A DNA stretch of 64,000 nt. It comes from Chloroflexota bacterium. Its GTDB lineage: Bacteria; Chloroflexota; Anaerolineae; UBA2200. The position numbers and the translations under genes were made by a program. Numbering within the stretch: the first letter of the stretch is position 1; each line of letters opens with the position of its first letter. Below are positions 18,134-26,875 of this stretch, one piece after another. The stretch lies in NCBI GenBank assembly GCA_014360905.1, contig JACIWW010000004.1, forward strand, positions 1 through 64,000. Reading direction: 5' to 3'. The notes under the pieces were generated by a model. That model ran no database searches, was not told the DNA's origin, and saw only the letters and a program-made list of their open reading frames with translations.

Positions 18134-19659
18134 GCACCGAAGTAGCTACACCGATGCCAACCCAAAATGGAAAAGAGGCGGCAGACAGCGAGCCCCGGCG
18201 CGTGAACTGGCGCAAAGAGATGCTCTACCTGGGCCTAGCAGCAATGGAAAGCTGCTGGTTTGCGCCATGGTTGGCGCTCATTTTGGGCTCCGGTTATCGA
18301 GCTACGCATATTCCGTTTGCTGCGATATTCTCCACACTGCTTTTGGGAATGTATGCGACTCGTTTCCTAACCTACCGAGAAATCTCGCTGCGTATGCAGC
18401 GCGTAATCACCATATTATTGGCAGTTCTCAATTCCTTGGCGCTGCTTAGGTTGTTTATTTATATAAACTACAAGGGACACGACTTTTCCTGGCTGGGCTA
18501 TTTTGTATGGCAGGTTGGCAACATCTTCCAGTCCATTCCGCCCGCACTGATCGTTTTCTTAGCCAATCTCCATCTCTGGGCACGAGGGATTAACCTTGCA
18601 CAGCGCGATCTAAGCGTCGACTCGCTGGGTTTTTCCTTCCGTGTGGGCATTATTGCTTTCTTCTGGTTCTTCCTGGTCAGGATATTTGGAGCCCCAGTGG
18701 ATGCAATCCCCCACGCATTTCTATACTTCTTCCTTGGATTAATCGTCGTAGGCCTTGGACGCATCGAAACGGTGAGTCGCACCCACCTGGGTATTCGCTC
18801 TCCTTTCACTGCTTCGTGGATGGCCATCCTCACCAGTGCAACACTGATGGTTTCTGGGCTGAGCATTGCGCTCGCAACACTGCTCTCGCTGCGTAATATC
18901 TCACTCATCCTAAAAAACCTTGGAATGGTCATAGCGGCATGGTTGGGCAAGGTTGTTTCACCCCTTCTGGCCATCCTAGCTTTCCTCCTCGATTTGTTCA
19001 TTACTTCCTTGATTTATCTCTTCCGCAACATCTTTGGCGCGGAAAGCAAGGAAGTCGCGCCCTTTATTCGCATAGTCGAAGGATTGCAGTTATTCCAGCC
19101 AACTGAGCCAGCACAAGGCGTATCGCTGTTGATCCTACAGGTGCTCAAATGGGGTTTCCTCAGCCTCCTCTTTCTCATTGTGCTGGCAATCCTGGCTGTT
19201 TCGGTAGGCCGTGCTCGTCAAACACTGCTGGGAGGTCGGTCAGGACAATATGAAACAGTCTGGGATAGAGACAACGTGGCTAAAGAGGTTCATGATGCTG
19301 TCGAAAACCGCTGGCGAAAGCTGTTTGCAACATTACAAGCGCATCTCGCCAGGTTTCGTGGCAGGGAATATGCATTGACCACGATCCGCCAGATTTATGG
19401 CAGCCTGGTCAAATTGGCTACTGCCACTGGCTTTCCCCGCCGTGAGGCAGAGACTCCTTATGAATATCTTGCGACGTTGCGTAAGGCTTTTCCTTACAGT
19501 GAAAAGGAGGTTAGGCTGATTACTGAAGCTTACGTACGTGCACACTATGGTCAAAGGTCTTTCTCCCCGCGGTACGTGCAGCGTGTGCGCGATGCATGGT
19601 TGGCCATTCGGGATCGTCAGGAACAAGAGGAAAGCGGGAACCAACACCCCAGGCCATGA
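18130..19659 (+). CDS. Polytopic membrane protein with C-terminal DUF4129
   Basis: 509 residues, from the ATG at 18130 that overlaps the DUF58 stop. About ten hydrophobic helices occupy residues 30-370. The cytoplasmic C-terminus carries the DUF4129 pattern IRQIYGSLVKLATATGFPRR, then ETPYEYLATLRKAFP and LITEAYVRAHYG. In other bacteria DUF4129 is fused to or paired with transglutaminase-like proteins beside MoxR/DUF58. Here no transglutaminase Cys-His-Asp core is visible, so this is the DUF4129 half only. Confidence 0.85.
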   Translation: MSTEVATPMPTQNGKEAADSEPRRVNWRKEMLYLGLAAMESCWFAPWLALILGSGYRATHIPFAAIFSTLLLGMYATRFLTYREISLRMQRVITILLAVLNSLALLRLFIYINYKGHDFSWLGYFVWQVGNIFQSIPPALIVFLANLHLWARGINLAQRDLSVDSLGFSFRVGIIAFFWFFLVRIFGAPVDAIPHAFLYFFLGLIVVGLGRIETVSRTHLGIRSPFTASWMAILTSATLMVSGLSIALATLLSLRNISLILKNLGMVIAAWLGKVVSPLLAILAFLLDLFITSLIYLFRNIFGAESKEVAPFIRIVEGLQLFQPTEPAQGVSLLILQVLKWGFLSLLFLIVLAILAVSVGRARQTLLGGRSGQYETVWDRDNVAKEVHDAVENRWRKLFATLQAHLARFRGREYALTTIRQIYGSLVKLATATGFPRREAETPYEYLATLRKAFPYSEKEVRLITEAYVRAHYGQRSFSPRYVQRVRDAWLAIRDRQEQEESGNQHPRP

Positions 19660-22127
19660 TGAAAGCAAAGCAGGAAGCAAGGCGCCGTCAGCATCAATGG
19701 GTTGCGATAGGAATACTGATGCTTCTCGCACTTTGGGCTACAGGTTGCAAAACCTACGTCCAAGATTTGGATATCACACAGGAGCGTCTGGATGCAGCCA
19801 CGCCACCACTGGATGGCTCGCACATGCTTGTCCAATCATTTATCAGCCAACATCCGAACCTGTGCGAAATCGAATTGTTGCCCGCTGTCTATCAGACACC
19901 GGGCCAAGGTACGCTGACTGTGTGCCTACAGGGAATTGGGCCGAACACCACTCCTTTGGTCAGACAGTGCATTGATGTGACCTCGATTGCGCATAATGTG
20001 CCTTTGCGTTTAGCGTTTCTACCGCAAAAGGATTCAGCAGGAAAAGCGTACAAATTGGTACTGGAAGGATCGCCCGGAGTGCGCGTAGGTTTCTGGTATA
20101 GCAGCGTGGACGCTTATGGCAATGGAGAGCTGCTACTGGATGGCCAAGTTTCTGGGGATCTCCGCTTCAGTACGCATTACCGCTACGATCTAGCAGCAAT
20201 GGGGCACGATATCGGTAAAGGACTGCGACAAAGCGGGTGGTTGTTCATTCCCTTTTCTTTGCTACTCTTGCTACCAGGCTATGTGCTGTGGTACAGCCTG
20301 GGACTGGCAAAGCCCAACGATCCCATCGCCAATCTGGCTATGTGTCTAGCTATTAGCCTAGGTCTCATACCGATAGCTCTCCTCTGGAGCACGGTCGTAG
20401 GTCTGCGTTGGGATCGCATCTCTTGTGTGGCAGCACTTATCGTACTGGCTTTGTGTGCAGCCACGCGTCTGCTCCGCACGAAGTTCAGCGACCTTGTTCC
20501 CTGGACCACAGAGAGAAACCGTCCCACTGCCCTGCTCACTGGGGTGTTGTTCGCCCTCACTTTGCTCGTACGCTTTGTACAGATTCGCAACCTGATTGTA
20601 CCAGCATGGGTAGATTCCCCACAGCATGCACTGATTACGCAATTGTTCGTTTTATATGGTCAGGTGCCACAGTCATACGAGCCGCTATTGCCCATCAAGG
20701 ACTTTGTCTACCATTTTGGTTTTCACGCCGACACGGCGCTATTCCACTGGCTCTCTGGGCTGGCTATCCCTCAAGCAATGCTCATCCTGGGACAAATCTT
20801 GAATGCCGTCAGCATGCTAATGGCCTATCTCGTGACATGGCGCCTTGTCCAACGAAAATTATCCGCGATTACAGCAGCTCTCATCGTGGGTTTGGTTTCC
20901 TACATGCCCGCCTACTACGTTTCCTGGGGGCGATATACACAGCTCACTGGCATGTTACTGTTGCCTGCAGCCATGGTAACGGCCTTGGACTGGCTAGAAA
21001 CCCAAAAGCGCGATTACCGCCTTCTTTTGATGGCGGGGTTGATACAATCTGGGCTATTCCTGACCCATGTCAGAGTAACTGTTTTTGCCATCTGCTTCTT
21101 GAGCGCTTTCATGCTATGCGAAAGCATTGGCCAACTACGCGCCAGGAACAAGGACGCACTGCTAGAGCTCTGGAGCCGAGCGGGATTGTGCATCTTAGCA
21201 ACATTGTGCATCAGCGCGCCATGGTTGGTACGGATGATCACGCACCTCCATGTTTTCCTGCCCGACCCCACTACTCTAAGCACGCATGTTGTCCCATCCT
21301 CTAGTTCTCCTTATGGGCTCTTGTTCATTACCCGCAATCGTGAATTGATGTCGTTAGCAGCTATAGGCGGGCTTTGTGGACTGCTAAAACGTAAAAAAGA
21401 GAGCATTTGGATTCTGGCCTGGTGCATGCTAGTGGCTCTGTTGACCTACCCGAGATTGGTAGGCTTATTGGCAGCTAATTTACTGAACCCTTCTGCGGCA
21501 GTGATCGCGCTTTTTCTGCCCATGGCTATTTGGGGTGGACAGGCTGTCGCTTGTATCTGGGATAGCATCCAGCCAATCTTGAGCGCTTTGCTCCGAAAAG
21601 TTGGCGCGCAGCGCAATACAACGATATTGCTACGATCTATTTTAGCCGTATTACTCCTGGGCACTGCACTGTGGAACGGCTGGGGGATAATCCAGATCAT
21701 CAATCCTATCACTGTTCTGGCCACGCATGAGGATTGGCAGGCAATGGACTGGATTGAGGACAACACGCCTCCTAACGCACTATTCTTAATCAATGCCCGC
21801 CACTGGCAATACGGAATTTACACAGGCACGGATGGTGGCTACTGGATTGCGCCTTTGACAGGACGCCGTACTTTGTTGCCCACGCTTCCTTATGCCTATG
21901 GTTCGCCCGACTATGTACAACGAGTGAACGAGATGGCCAGGATTGTAGCAGAAACGAAGGATGTCAATGAATTATCTTTTCAGACCCTTTTGGCGCAGGA
22001 AAAAGTAACGCATATCTACATCGGTGCAAAAGGCGGACCGCTGACACCCAAGATGTTTCTGGGAAACGCTCGCTATCGGCCTGTTTACAACAGCGGAGCG
22101 GTGTGGATCTTTGAGGTAGTCAGGTAG
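19656..22127 (+). CDS. Large polytopic membrane protein (glycosyltransferase-C-like, function unknown)
   Basis: 823 residues from the ATG at 19656, which overlaps the previous stop. The start is a lipoprotein-like or anchor segment (ILMLLALWATGC). A soluble beta domain of about 170 residues follows, then about 12 membrane helices. A C-terminal soluble part (DWQAMDWIEDNTPPNALFLI, then GTDGGYWIAPLTGRRTLLP) resembles the periplasmic ends of membrane glycosyltransferase-like proteins. No catalytic residues can be assigned. Being last in the MoxR operon suggests a role in envelope or exopolymer assembly. Confidence 0.7.
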   Translation: MMKAKQEARRRQHQWVAIGILMLLALWATGCKTYVQDLDITQERLDAATPPLDGSHMLVQSFISQHPNLCEIELLPAVYQTPGQGTLTVCLQGIGPNTTPLVRQCIDVTSIAHNVPLRLAFLPQKDSAGKAYKLVLEGSPGVRVGFWYSSVDAYGNGELLLDGQVSGDLRFSTHYRYDLAAMGHDIGKGLRQSGWLFIPFSLLLLLPGYVLWYSLGLAKPNDPIANLAMCLAISLGLIPIALLWSTVVGLRWDRISCVAALIVLALCAATRLLRTKFSDLVPWTTERNRPTALLTGVLFALTLLVRFVQIRNLIVPAWVDSPQHALITQLFVLYGQVPQSYEPLLPIKDFVYHFGFHADTALFHWLSGLAIPQAMLILGQILNAVSMLMAYLVTWRLVQRKLSAITAALIVGLVSYMPAYYVSWGRYTQLTGMLLLPAAMVTALDWLETQKRDYRLLLMAGLIQSGLFLTHVRVTVFAICFLSAFMLCESIGQLRARNKDALLELWSRAGLCILATLCISAPWLVRMITHLHVFLPDPTTLSTHVVPSSSSPYGLLFITRNRELMSLAAIGGLCGLLKRKKESIWILAWCMLVALLTYPRLVGLLAANLLNPSAAVIALFLPMAIWGGQAVACIWDSIQPILSALLRKVGAQRNTTILLRSILAVLLLGTALWNGWGIIQIINPITVLATHEDWQAMDWIEDNTPPNALFLINARHWQYGIYTGTDGGYWIAPLTGRRTLLPTLPYAYGSPDYVQRVNEMARIVAETKDVNELSFQTLLAQEKVTHIYIGAKGGPLTPKMFLGNARYRPVYNSGAVWIFEVVR

Positions 22128-22134
22128 AAAAAAT

Positions 22135-22166
22135 AGGGCATTGTTTGATACTACACACAATGCCCT
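22135..22166. terminator. Terminator between convergent genes (mainly for rpsT)
   Basis: A perfect 10-bp stem AGGGCATTGT (22135-22144) and ACAATGCCCT (22157-22166) with a 12-nt loop. On the minus strand it is followed by ATTTTTTC, giving a good terminator for rpsT. On the plus strand the T-run is weak. Confidence 0.8.
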
Positions 22167-22196
22167 GTTGATAGATCCGAAGCGGAGTGGTGCAAG

Positions 22197-22475
22197 CTAA
22201 GCTGCTACACCTTGCATGGCTTGGTTCAACTTGTGCATCAAGCGCGATTTGCGTCGTGCAGCATTGTTTTTGTGAATAATGCCCTTTTCTGCAGCCTTAT
22301 CCAGAGCGCGAATGGCATCAGCGACGCTTTTCTTTGCTTCTTCCAATTGTCCCGCTTCGATCTGCGCCCTGGCCCTTTTGATATACGTGCGAGCTTGCGT
22401 TCGGACCCTGCGGTTGCGCAAACGCCTCTTTTCAGAGGAGCGCACGCGCTTGAGAGCTGATTTTGTGTTTGCCAA
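22197..22475 (-). CDS. rpsT: 30S ribosomal protein S20
   Basis: 92 residues of basic helical S20: ANTKSALKRVRSSEKRRLRN and later HKNNAARRKSRLMHKLN. There is no ATG. Two TTG codons are in frame, at 22481 and 22475. GGAGG directly abuts the first and lies 6 nt before the second, and only the second gives the normal (M)ANTKSA N-terminus, so the TTG at 22475 is the start. S20 binds 16S rRNA early in 30S assembly. Confidence 0.95.
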   Translation of the reverse strand: MANTKSALKRVRSSEKRRLRNRRVRTQARTYIKRARAQIEAGQLEEAKKSVADAIRALDKAAEKGIIHKNNAARRKSRLMHKLNQAMQGVAA

Positions 22476-22640
22476 GAACAACCTCCATCCTTTTCAGAAT
22501 ATTGATGATTGCCAATCAGATGCGATCAACGTATCCTTTGACAGCGATTAATCCATGCTCTACAATTAACTTGAATTAAGAACGAAAATATTGTAATGAA
22601 TCTTACGCAGAGTGTCAAACGAACCGCTGCGCCCACAAAA

Positions 22641-22656
22641 TGTTTCACGTGGAACA
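22641..22656 (-). promoter_or_regulatory. parS centromere site (exact match)
   Basis: On the minus strand this reads TGTTCCACGTGAAACA, the classic ParB-binding parS sequence, with no mismatch. It lies in the rpsT / methyltransferase intergenic region. ParB spreading from parS and ParA-driven movement segregate the replication origin region. Confidence 0.88.
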
Positions 22657-22684
22657 TTGCGCCCCTCAAAATCGCGCTAAAAGA

Positions 22685-22700
22685 TGTTCCACGTGAAACG
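22685..22700 (+). promoter_or_regulatory. parS centromere site (one mismatch)
   Basis: TGTTCCACGTGAAACG, differing from consensus only in the last base. It sits 28 bp from the first site and in opposite orientation. Two parS within 60 bp make chance occurrence very unlikely. No parA or parB gene is in the window. Confidence 0.85.
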
Positions 22701-22722
22701 TTGAGTTAATTGAGGAGAGACC

Positions 22723-23628
22723 TTGGTCAATAATTTCAATAGCCCACAGCCTCGCTTTTGCGACTATGAGGGCAGCGATTACCGCACCGCCTTTTGGGAA
22801 GGTCACGGCCGCGAATACGAGGACCTGGCGGAACGGATCGCCTTGCAACAATTGCTTCCTCCTGCGGGAGAACGCATCATTGACATCGGCGGAGGTTTTG
22901 GTCGCCTGGTGGACCTGTACCATGGATACAAAGAAATTGTGCTCATGGACTATTCCAAAACCCAACTCGAGGATGCCCAACAGCGCCTGGGGGAAGGCCC
23001 CATCATCTACGTGGCGGCAAATCTCTATGAAATGCCCTTTGTTGCCAGAGCATTCGACACTGCGGTCATGGTACGGGTCCTGCACCATCTATCCGATGTA
23101 CCAAGCGCATTGCGCGCAATACACCGTATTCTGCGGCCAGGAGCCTCCTTTATCCTAGAATACGCCAACAAGCGCCATTTGAAAGCAATTATGCGCTATT
23201 TGCTACGTCTCCAGCGGCACAATCCCTTCTCTTACGAACCTTGGGAATTCGCTGAGCTGCACTTTGATTTCCATCCTACGTACATCGAGCGCAATCTGGC
23301 AGAAGCAGGCTTCTGCATCGAGCGAGAGCTTTGTGTATCCCACTTTCGCATCCCATTTGTCAAACGCCTTGTCCCTGCGCATATCTTGGCTAAAGTAGAT
23401 GGCTGGCTGCAACAACCCACAGCACGGCTTAAGTTAACACCGAGCATCTTCCTACACGCCCGAACTTTAGCCCAAGAAAACCAGCCTGTGCCGTTCTCCA
23501 TTTTTTGCTGTCCGCGTTGTGGCAACAGCGCGTTGACACAAGAAGGTACAGCGCTGTACTGTGCAGTCTGCGGCTCTCGTTGGAGCACGGCTGGTGGAAT
23601 CTATGACTTCAGATGTTCCCTGAAATAA
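22723..23628 (+). CDS. SAM-dependent methyltransferase with C-terminal zinc ribbon
   Basis: 301 residues. The class I methyltransferase fold has motif I IIDIGGGFGRLVDLY, the acidic strand-2 end VLMDYSKTQLEDA and motif IV-like FDTAVMVRVLHHLSD. The C-terminus is a zinc ribbon with two CxxC pairs (CCPRCGNSAL and YCAVCGSRW). The TTG start at 22723 follows GAGGAG. The target is unknown. The Zn ribbon could bind RNA or protein; some rRNA methyltransferases carry such ribbons at the N-terminus instead. The parS pair lies just upstream. Confidence 0.82.
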   Translation: MVNNFNSPQPRFCDYEGSDYRTAFWEGHGREYEDLAERIALQQLLPPAGERIIDIGGGFGRLVDLYHGYKEIVLMDYSKTQLEDAQQRLGEGPIIYVAANLYEMPFVARAFDTAVMVRVLHHLSDVPSALRAIHRILRPGASFILEYANKRHLKAIMRYLLRLQRHNPFSYEPWEFAELHFDFHPTYIERNLAEAGFCIERELCVSHFRIPFVKRLVPAHILAKVDGWLQQPTARLKLTPSIFLHARTLAQENQPVPFSIFCCPRCGNSALTQEGTALYCAVCGSRWSTAGGIYDFRCSLK

Positions 23629-23637
23629 AGAAGGTAG

Positions 23638-24720
23638 ATGATGAGTACAGAACGACCACCCGGATTTAGCTCTGCACTAGCGGCTTTTAAGGGATTCCTG
23701 CAACATTTGGATCTTGCTACCCCCATAACCATTCTCTGTCATAGCGACGCGGATGGCGTGGCTGCCGGCGCTATCCTATATCGTGCTCTGCAACGTCTGG
23801 ATTTCTCGCTCCTGACCATACTCGTCACAGGCAAAGGAGCAAACGCTTACACCCCACAAACCAAACAACTCGTTGCATCTACACGCCCGAGCGCTCTTTT
23901 TGTGCTGGACCTGGGCTGCTTGCAAGCATCTGTCCTCCCCGGCGTCCCTACCTGTTTTATTGACCACCACCGACCACTCGGAGTGCCACCCGAAGGCACT
24001 TTGATCAGCAGCTATACTTGGCAGCCCATTCCCAATACTGCATTGCTGGTGTACTGGCTATGTTCTGAATGCGTGTCCTGCGAAGACATGCTGTGGACTG
24101 CAGCTATAGGTACGCTCAGCGATCTGGGAGACAAAGCGCCTTTCCCCATTATCGCTCAAGCCAAAGCGGTATACAAAGCGAAATGGCTACATGAAGCCAC
24201 AGCACTAATTAACGCAGGACGCCGTTCGGCAAGTGGTGATGCCGAAACTGCTTTGCGTGCTATCCTGGCTGCGCAACATCCACGCGAGATCGTGGAAGGG
24301 GCCAGTCCAGAAGCCAGAAAGTTGGCTGAATACCGCAGCGAGGTCACCGCCGCTCTGGAAGAGGCGAAAAAAGCGGCGCCAAAATTCAGCGGTCAGGTAG
24401 CATTAGTGCGCGTGAACAGTCCTTGTCAGATACACCCTCTGATCGCTCAAATTTGGCGCACACGCTTGCCTAAATACATCGTGTTGGTGGGCAACGAAGG
24501 TTACCAGCCAGGCTATGTCGCCTTTTCCATGCGCACCGCCACCGATGTAAACCTGCTGGACTTGCTCTCTGGTGTGGAAGTAGACGTCGCCGAGGGCTAC
24601 TTTGGCTACGGCCACGACCAAGCCACTGGCGGAGTGCTGCCCATAGCATCCTGGAATCAATTGCTGCACCACCTGGGCTTTTCACAGGAGGTGTGGGCTA
24701 AAACGGAGGCAAACCGTTGA
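23638..24720 (+). CDS. DHH-family phosphoesterase
   Basis: 360 residues. DHH domain motifs: HSDADGVAAG (about residue 36), VLDLG and the diagnostic DHH in FIDHHRP. The C-terminal DHHA1-like part ends in GYGHDQATGGVLP, corresponding to the substrate-binding GGH motif in a variant form. The family includes RecJ exonucleases, oligoribonucleases and cyclic-di-AMP phosphodiesterases; length and lack of OB or CBS domains favour a small-substrate enzyme. It starts at ATGATG 9 bp after the methyltransferase and overlaps the DUF429 start. Confidence 0.85.
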   Translation: MMSTERPPGFSSALAAFKGFLQHLDLATPITILCHSDADGVAAGAILYRALQRLDFSLLTILVTGKGANAYTPQTKQLVASTRPSALFVLDLGCLQASVLPGVPTCFIDHHRPLGVPPEGTLISSYTWQPIPNTALLVYWLCSECVSCEDMLWTAAIGTLSDLGDKAPFPIIAQAKAVYKAKWLHEATALINAGRRSASGDAETALRAILAAQHPREIVEGASPEARKLAEYRSEVTAALEEAKKAAPKFSGQVALVRVNSPCQIHPLIAQIWRTRLPKYIVLVGNEGYQPGYVAFSMRTATDVNLLDLLSGVEVDVAEGYFGYGHDQATGGVLPIASWNQLLHHLGFSQEVWAKTEANR

Positions 24721-25499
24721 CGACGCGCTTCATCGGTCTAGATCTGGCTTGGTCGCCCCGGAACAACTCGGCAGCCGTAGCCCTCGAAGCAGAGGATGAC
24801 TGCGCTTGGTGGGTTGCCTACAGAGAACAATTGGGCAACAATGCCGAAGTGCTGGCCTTTCTACACGAAATCGCAGACAGTGGCCCAGCGTTGATCGCCA
24901 TAGATGCACCGCTGATTGTACCCAACGAGAAAGGAGCCAGGCCTGTAGACCGCCAGATTACGCGCCTTTTTGGTCGCTATGGCGCTGGTTGCTATCCCGC
25001 GTACCGCAACCGACCGGGCAGTTGCACGCGCGGTGAGGAAATCGTGGTTGCATTAGCTCAGTGGGGGTTTGCACAGAACCCTTACATACCTCAAAAAGCA
25101 GCCGCTCGCAGCGTCTTCGAGGTGTATCCCCATCCAGCTATGCTCTCTCTTTTTCATCTGGAACGAACCATCCCATATAAGGCTCGTCCCAGTCGCGGTC
25201 TGGATTCACGGCGCAGTGCGTTAGCCCGCTTGCGCGACTCTATTGCTAGTTTGGAACAACAGGAACCTGCCATGCGCAGCCCTTCTGGGGTCATGAATCG
25301 CGACCTAAATGGGCTACGTGGCATTGCGCTCAAGCATTATGAGGATCTACTAGATGCAGCCATCTGTGCCTATATCGCCTACTATGCCTGGTATTGGGGC
25401 CCAACTGGGTACCAGGTCTACGGAGACACCATTCAAGGCTACATCTTGGTACCCATGACCGACTGGATGCGTCAGCGTCTGGCACAGTATACGCTCTAG
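24717..25499 (+). CDS. DUF429 protein (RNase H-like fold)
   Basis: 260 residues beginning at a TTG (24717) that overlaps the DHH stop. The start FIGLDLAWSPRNNSA with Asp and the later IAIDAPLIVPN and EVYPHPAM fit DUF429, a predicted RNase H-like nuclease family. The C-terminal DAAICAYIAYYAW is typical. Functions in this family are not established; coupling to a DHH phosphoesterase suggests nucleotide or nucleic-acid processing. Confidence 0.82.
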   Translation: MTTRFIGLDLAWSPRNNSAAVALEAEDDCAWWVAYREQLGNNAEVLAFLHEIADSGPALIAIDAPLIVPNEKGARPVDRQITRLFGRYGAGCYPAYRNRPGSCTRGEEIVVALAQWGFAQNPYIPQKAAARSVFEVYPHPAMLSLFHLERTIPYKARPSRGLDSRRSALARLRDSIASLEQQEPAMRSPSGVMNRDLNGLRGIALKHYEDLLDAAICAYIAYYAWYWGPTGYQVYGDTIQGYILVPMTDWMRQRLAQYTL

Positions 25500-25800
25500 C
25501 TATGGCCTAACATTGTATTTAACATAACATGCAAAGGATTTATTTCTGAGTTTGATAAAACGTTCCTATTTCATATTGAAGTTCTGCCCTGAGCAGAGCA
25601 CCAGCGAGAAAACTATACATAATCAAGGTTGCTCCTCGAGTTCCACCTGAACTCCTCTGTGGGCTTAGGCAAGGCTCTTCATGTTGTTCAGGATGAGAAA
25701 AGAGAGCAGCCCCGCTCTGCGAAAAAGGAATTACACTCGTGCTTCTCTAACTTTTTGTATCTTTACCATATTTGTGGTATCATTTCTGCAATAGGCTTGT
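25500..25800. other. Intergenic region upstream of tRNA-Sec
   Basis: No gene supported. A 91-codon frame (25629-25904) runs straight through the tRNA and is rejected. A -10-like TATCAT-type element lies near 25778, but no convincing -35 is seen. Confidence 0.4.
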
Positions 25801-25897
25801 GGGGGTGGTTGAGTCCCGGTGGACTCCGCGGTCTTCAAAACCGTCTGAGGGGTGCTGCAAAAGCGGCCCTGGTGGGTTCGACTCCCATCCACTCCCG
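25801..25897 (+). tRNA. selC: Selenocysteine tRNA (anticodon UCA)
   Basis: A 97-nt tRNA with all marks of bacterial tRNA-Sec. The acceptor stem has 8 bp (25801-25808 with 25889-25896, one G-U). The D stem has 6 bp, GAGTCC (25811-25816) with GGACTC (25821-25826), and a 4-nt loop CGGT. The anticodon loop is CTTCAAA with UCA at 25835-25837. A long variable arm and a 5-bp T stem around TTCGACT follow; the discriminator is G (25897). The 8+5 acceptor/T-arm geometry is specific to bacterial selC. CCA is not encoded. It decodes UGA as selenocysteine with SelA, SelB and SelD, none of which lie here. Confidence 0.96.
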
Positions 25898-26051
25898 TAG
25901 ATAGGCCTTTTTATTTGCTTTCGCTTTTCTCAATTCCGCTCTAAAATTTCGCTAAACATAATAATTATCAGCCGTGAAGCCTCATGATGCGTTCGCAGCT
26001 CAAATCAGCCTATGACATCATAGTGAGCAAAACTTAGAAAGAAGTGCTAGC

Positions 26052-26390
26052 ATGAAATCTAAAGCGTCGCTCTATGGAACCTTGAGTGCTGGGTTATTAC
26101 TGATCGGCATGGGTATCATCTTTCTCTTAAAACAGCCCCTATTTCCTGCTATCCTGGCCGTAGTGGGCGTATCATCCATCATCGCAGGATTGTCCACGGG
26201 CCGAGGATGGTACAGCATACAGAGTGGCCTATGGCTGATTGGATTATTTTTCCTCTTCTATTTTGACATCCTCTGGCCGGGCATTTTAATCCTGATTGGC
26301 CTCTCTGCACTCATCGGCGCTTTGACCCGTTCCATGCTCACATCGCCCAAATTGCCAGAGGAAGACAAGGAGCAATTGCAAAAGCAATAA
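26052..26390 (+). CDS. Small polytopic membrane protein
   Basis: 112 residues with four hydrophobic helices (LLLIGMGIIFLL, FPAILAVVGVSSII, SGLWLIGLFFLFYF, PGILILIGLSALIG) and a charged tail. It resembles the short LiaI/LiaF-like or DUF5668 membrane modules, but the match is only by pattern. It stands alone with a terminator straight after. Confidence 0.65.
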   Translation: MKSKASLYGTLSAGLLLIGMGIIFLLKQPLFPAILAVVGVSSIIAGLSTGRGWYSIQSGLWLIGLFFLFYFDILWPGILILIGLSALIGALTRSMLTSPKLPEEDKEQLQKQ

Positions 26391-26393
26391 ACG

Positions 26394-26422
26394 AAAGGGC
26401 CGCCTTAGTAAGGCAGCCCTTT
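26394..26422. terminator. Bidirectional terminator
   Basis: AAAGGGC-C-GCCTT (26394-26406) pairs with AAGGC-A-GCCCTTT (26410-26422) around a 3-nt loop. It lies between convergent genes, 3 bp after the small membrane protein. A/T-rich stem ends serve both directions. Confidence 0.75.
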
Positions 26423-26445
26423 GTCCATTCTCCATTTATGTATGC

Positions 26446-26811
26446 TCAAGCTTCCCAGTTGCGTTTTCGGAATAATTCTTTCATATCTCCATCAAAATCT
26501 TGGAGAAAGCGGTGAAAGTCCAGCACCTCATCGGCACTGATTGGTGCACTCTCTGGAAGCTCTGCCCACTCATCGGGTTCTGCTTGCAATAGATCGTGCA
26601 GTTCTTGTGCGTCTTTGCTGCGGATAGCTGCCATAATCAACCCTTGCAATCCACAAGTGCTACAAGTTACGGAAGCCAGCCAAATATCGCCACGGCGTTC
26701 GTGGATCTGCACGTCACCGGGCTTGTAGCGTCGCCCACAACCGCTACATTGCGTATGAGCCACCACATATCTGATGATCAACGCCTGGACCGCTTTTTCT
26801 TCCTCATCCAT
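26446..26811 (-). CDS. Zinc-ribbon protein of unknown function
   Basis: 121 residues with a treble CxxC pattern: CSGCGRRY near residue 22 and CSTCGLQG near residue 50. An acidic C-terminal half contains SADEVLDFHRFLQDFDGDMKE. This arrangement is common in Chloroflexota hypothetical proteins; no function is known to me. It is the last gene of the rplI cluster. Confidence 0.6.
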   Translation of the reverse strand: MDEEEKAVQALIIRYVVAHTQCSGCGRRYKPGDVQIHERRGDIWLASVTCSTCGLQGLIMAAIRSKDAQELHDLLQAEPDEWAELPESAPISADEVLDFHRFLQDFDGDMKELFRKRNWEA

Positions 26812-26875
26812 GGCCCGTCTCCTATTTCACCTATACACCGTGCTTTATCAGCAGTACCCCAACCAACCTTGACTT

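Noticed and set aside
25629-25904. 91-codon ORF on the plus strand
   Set aside because: Runs through tRNA-Sec and has no family resemblance or ribosome-binding site.
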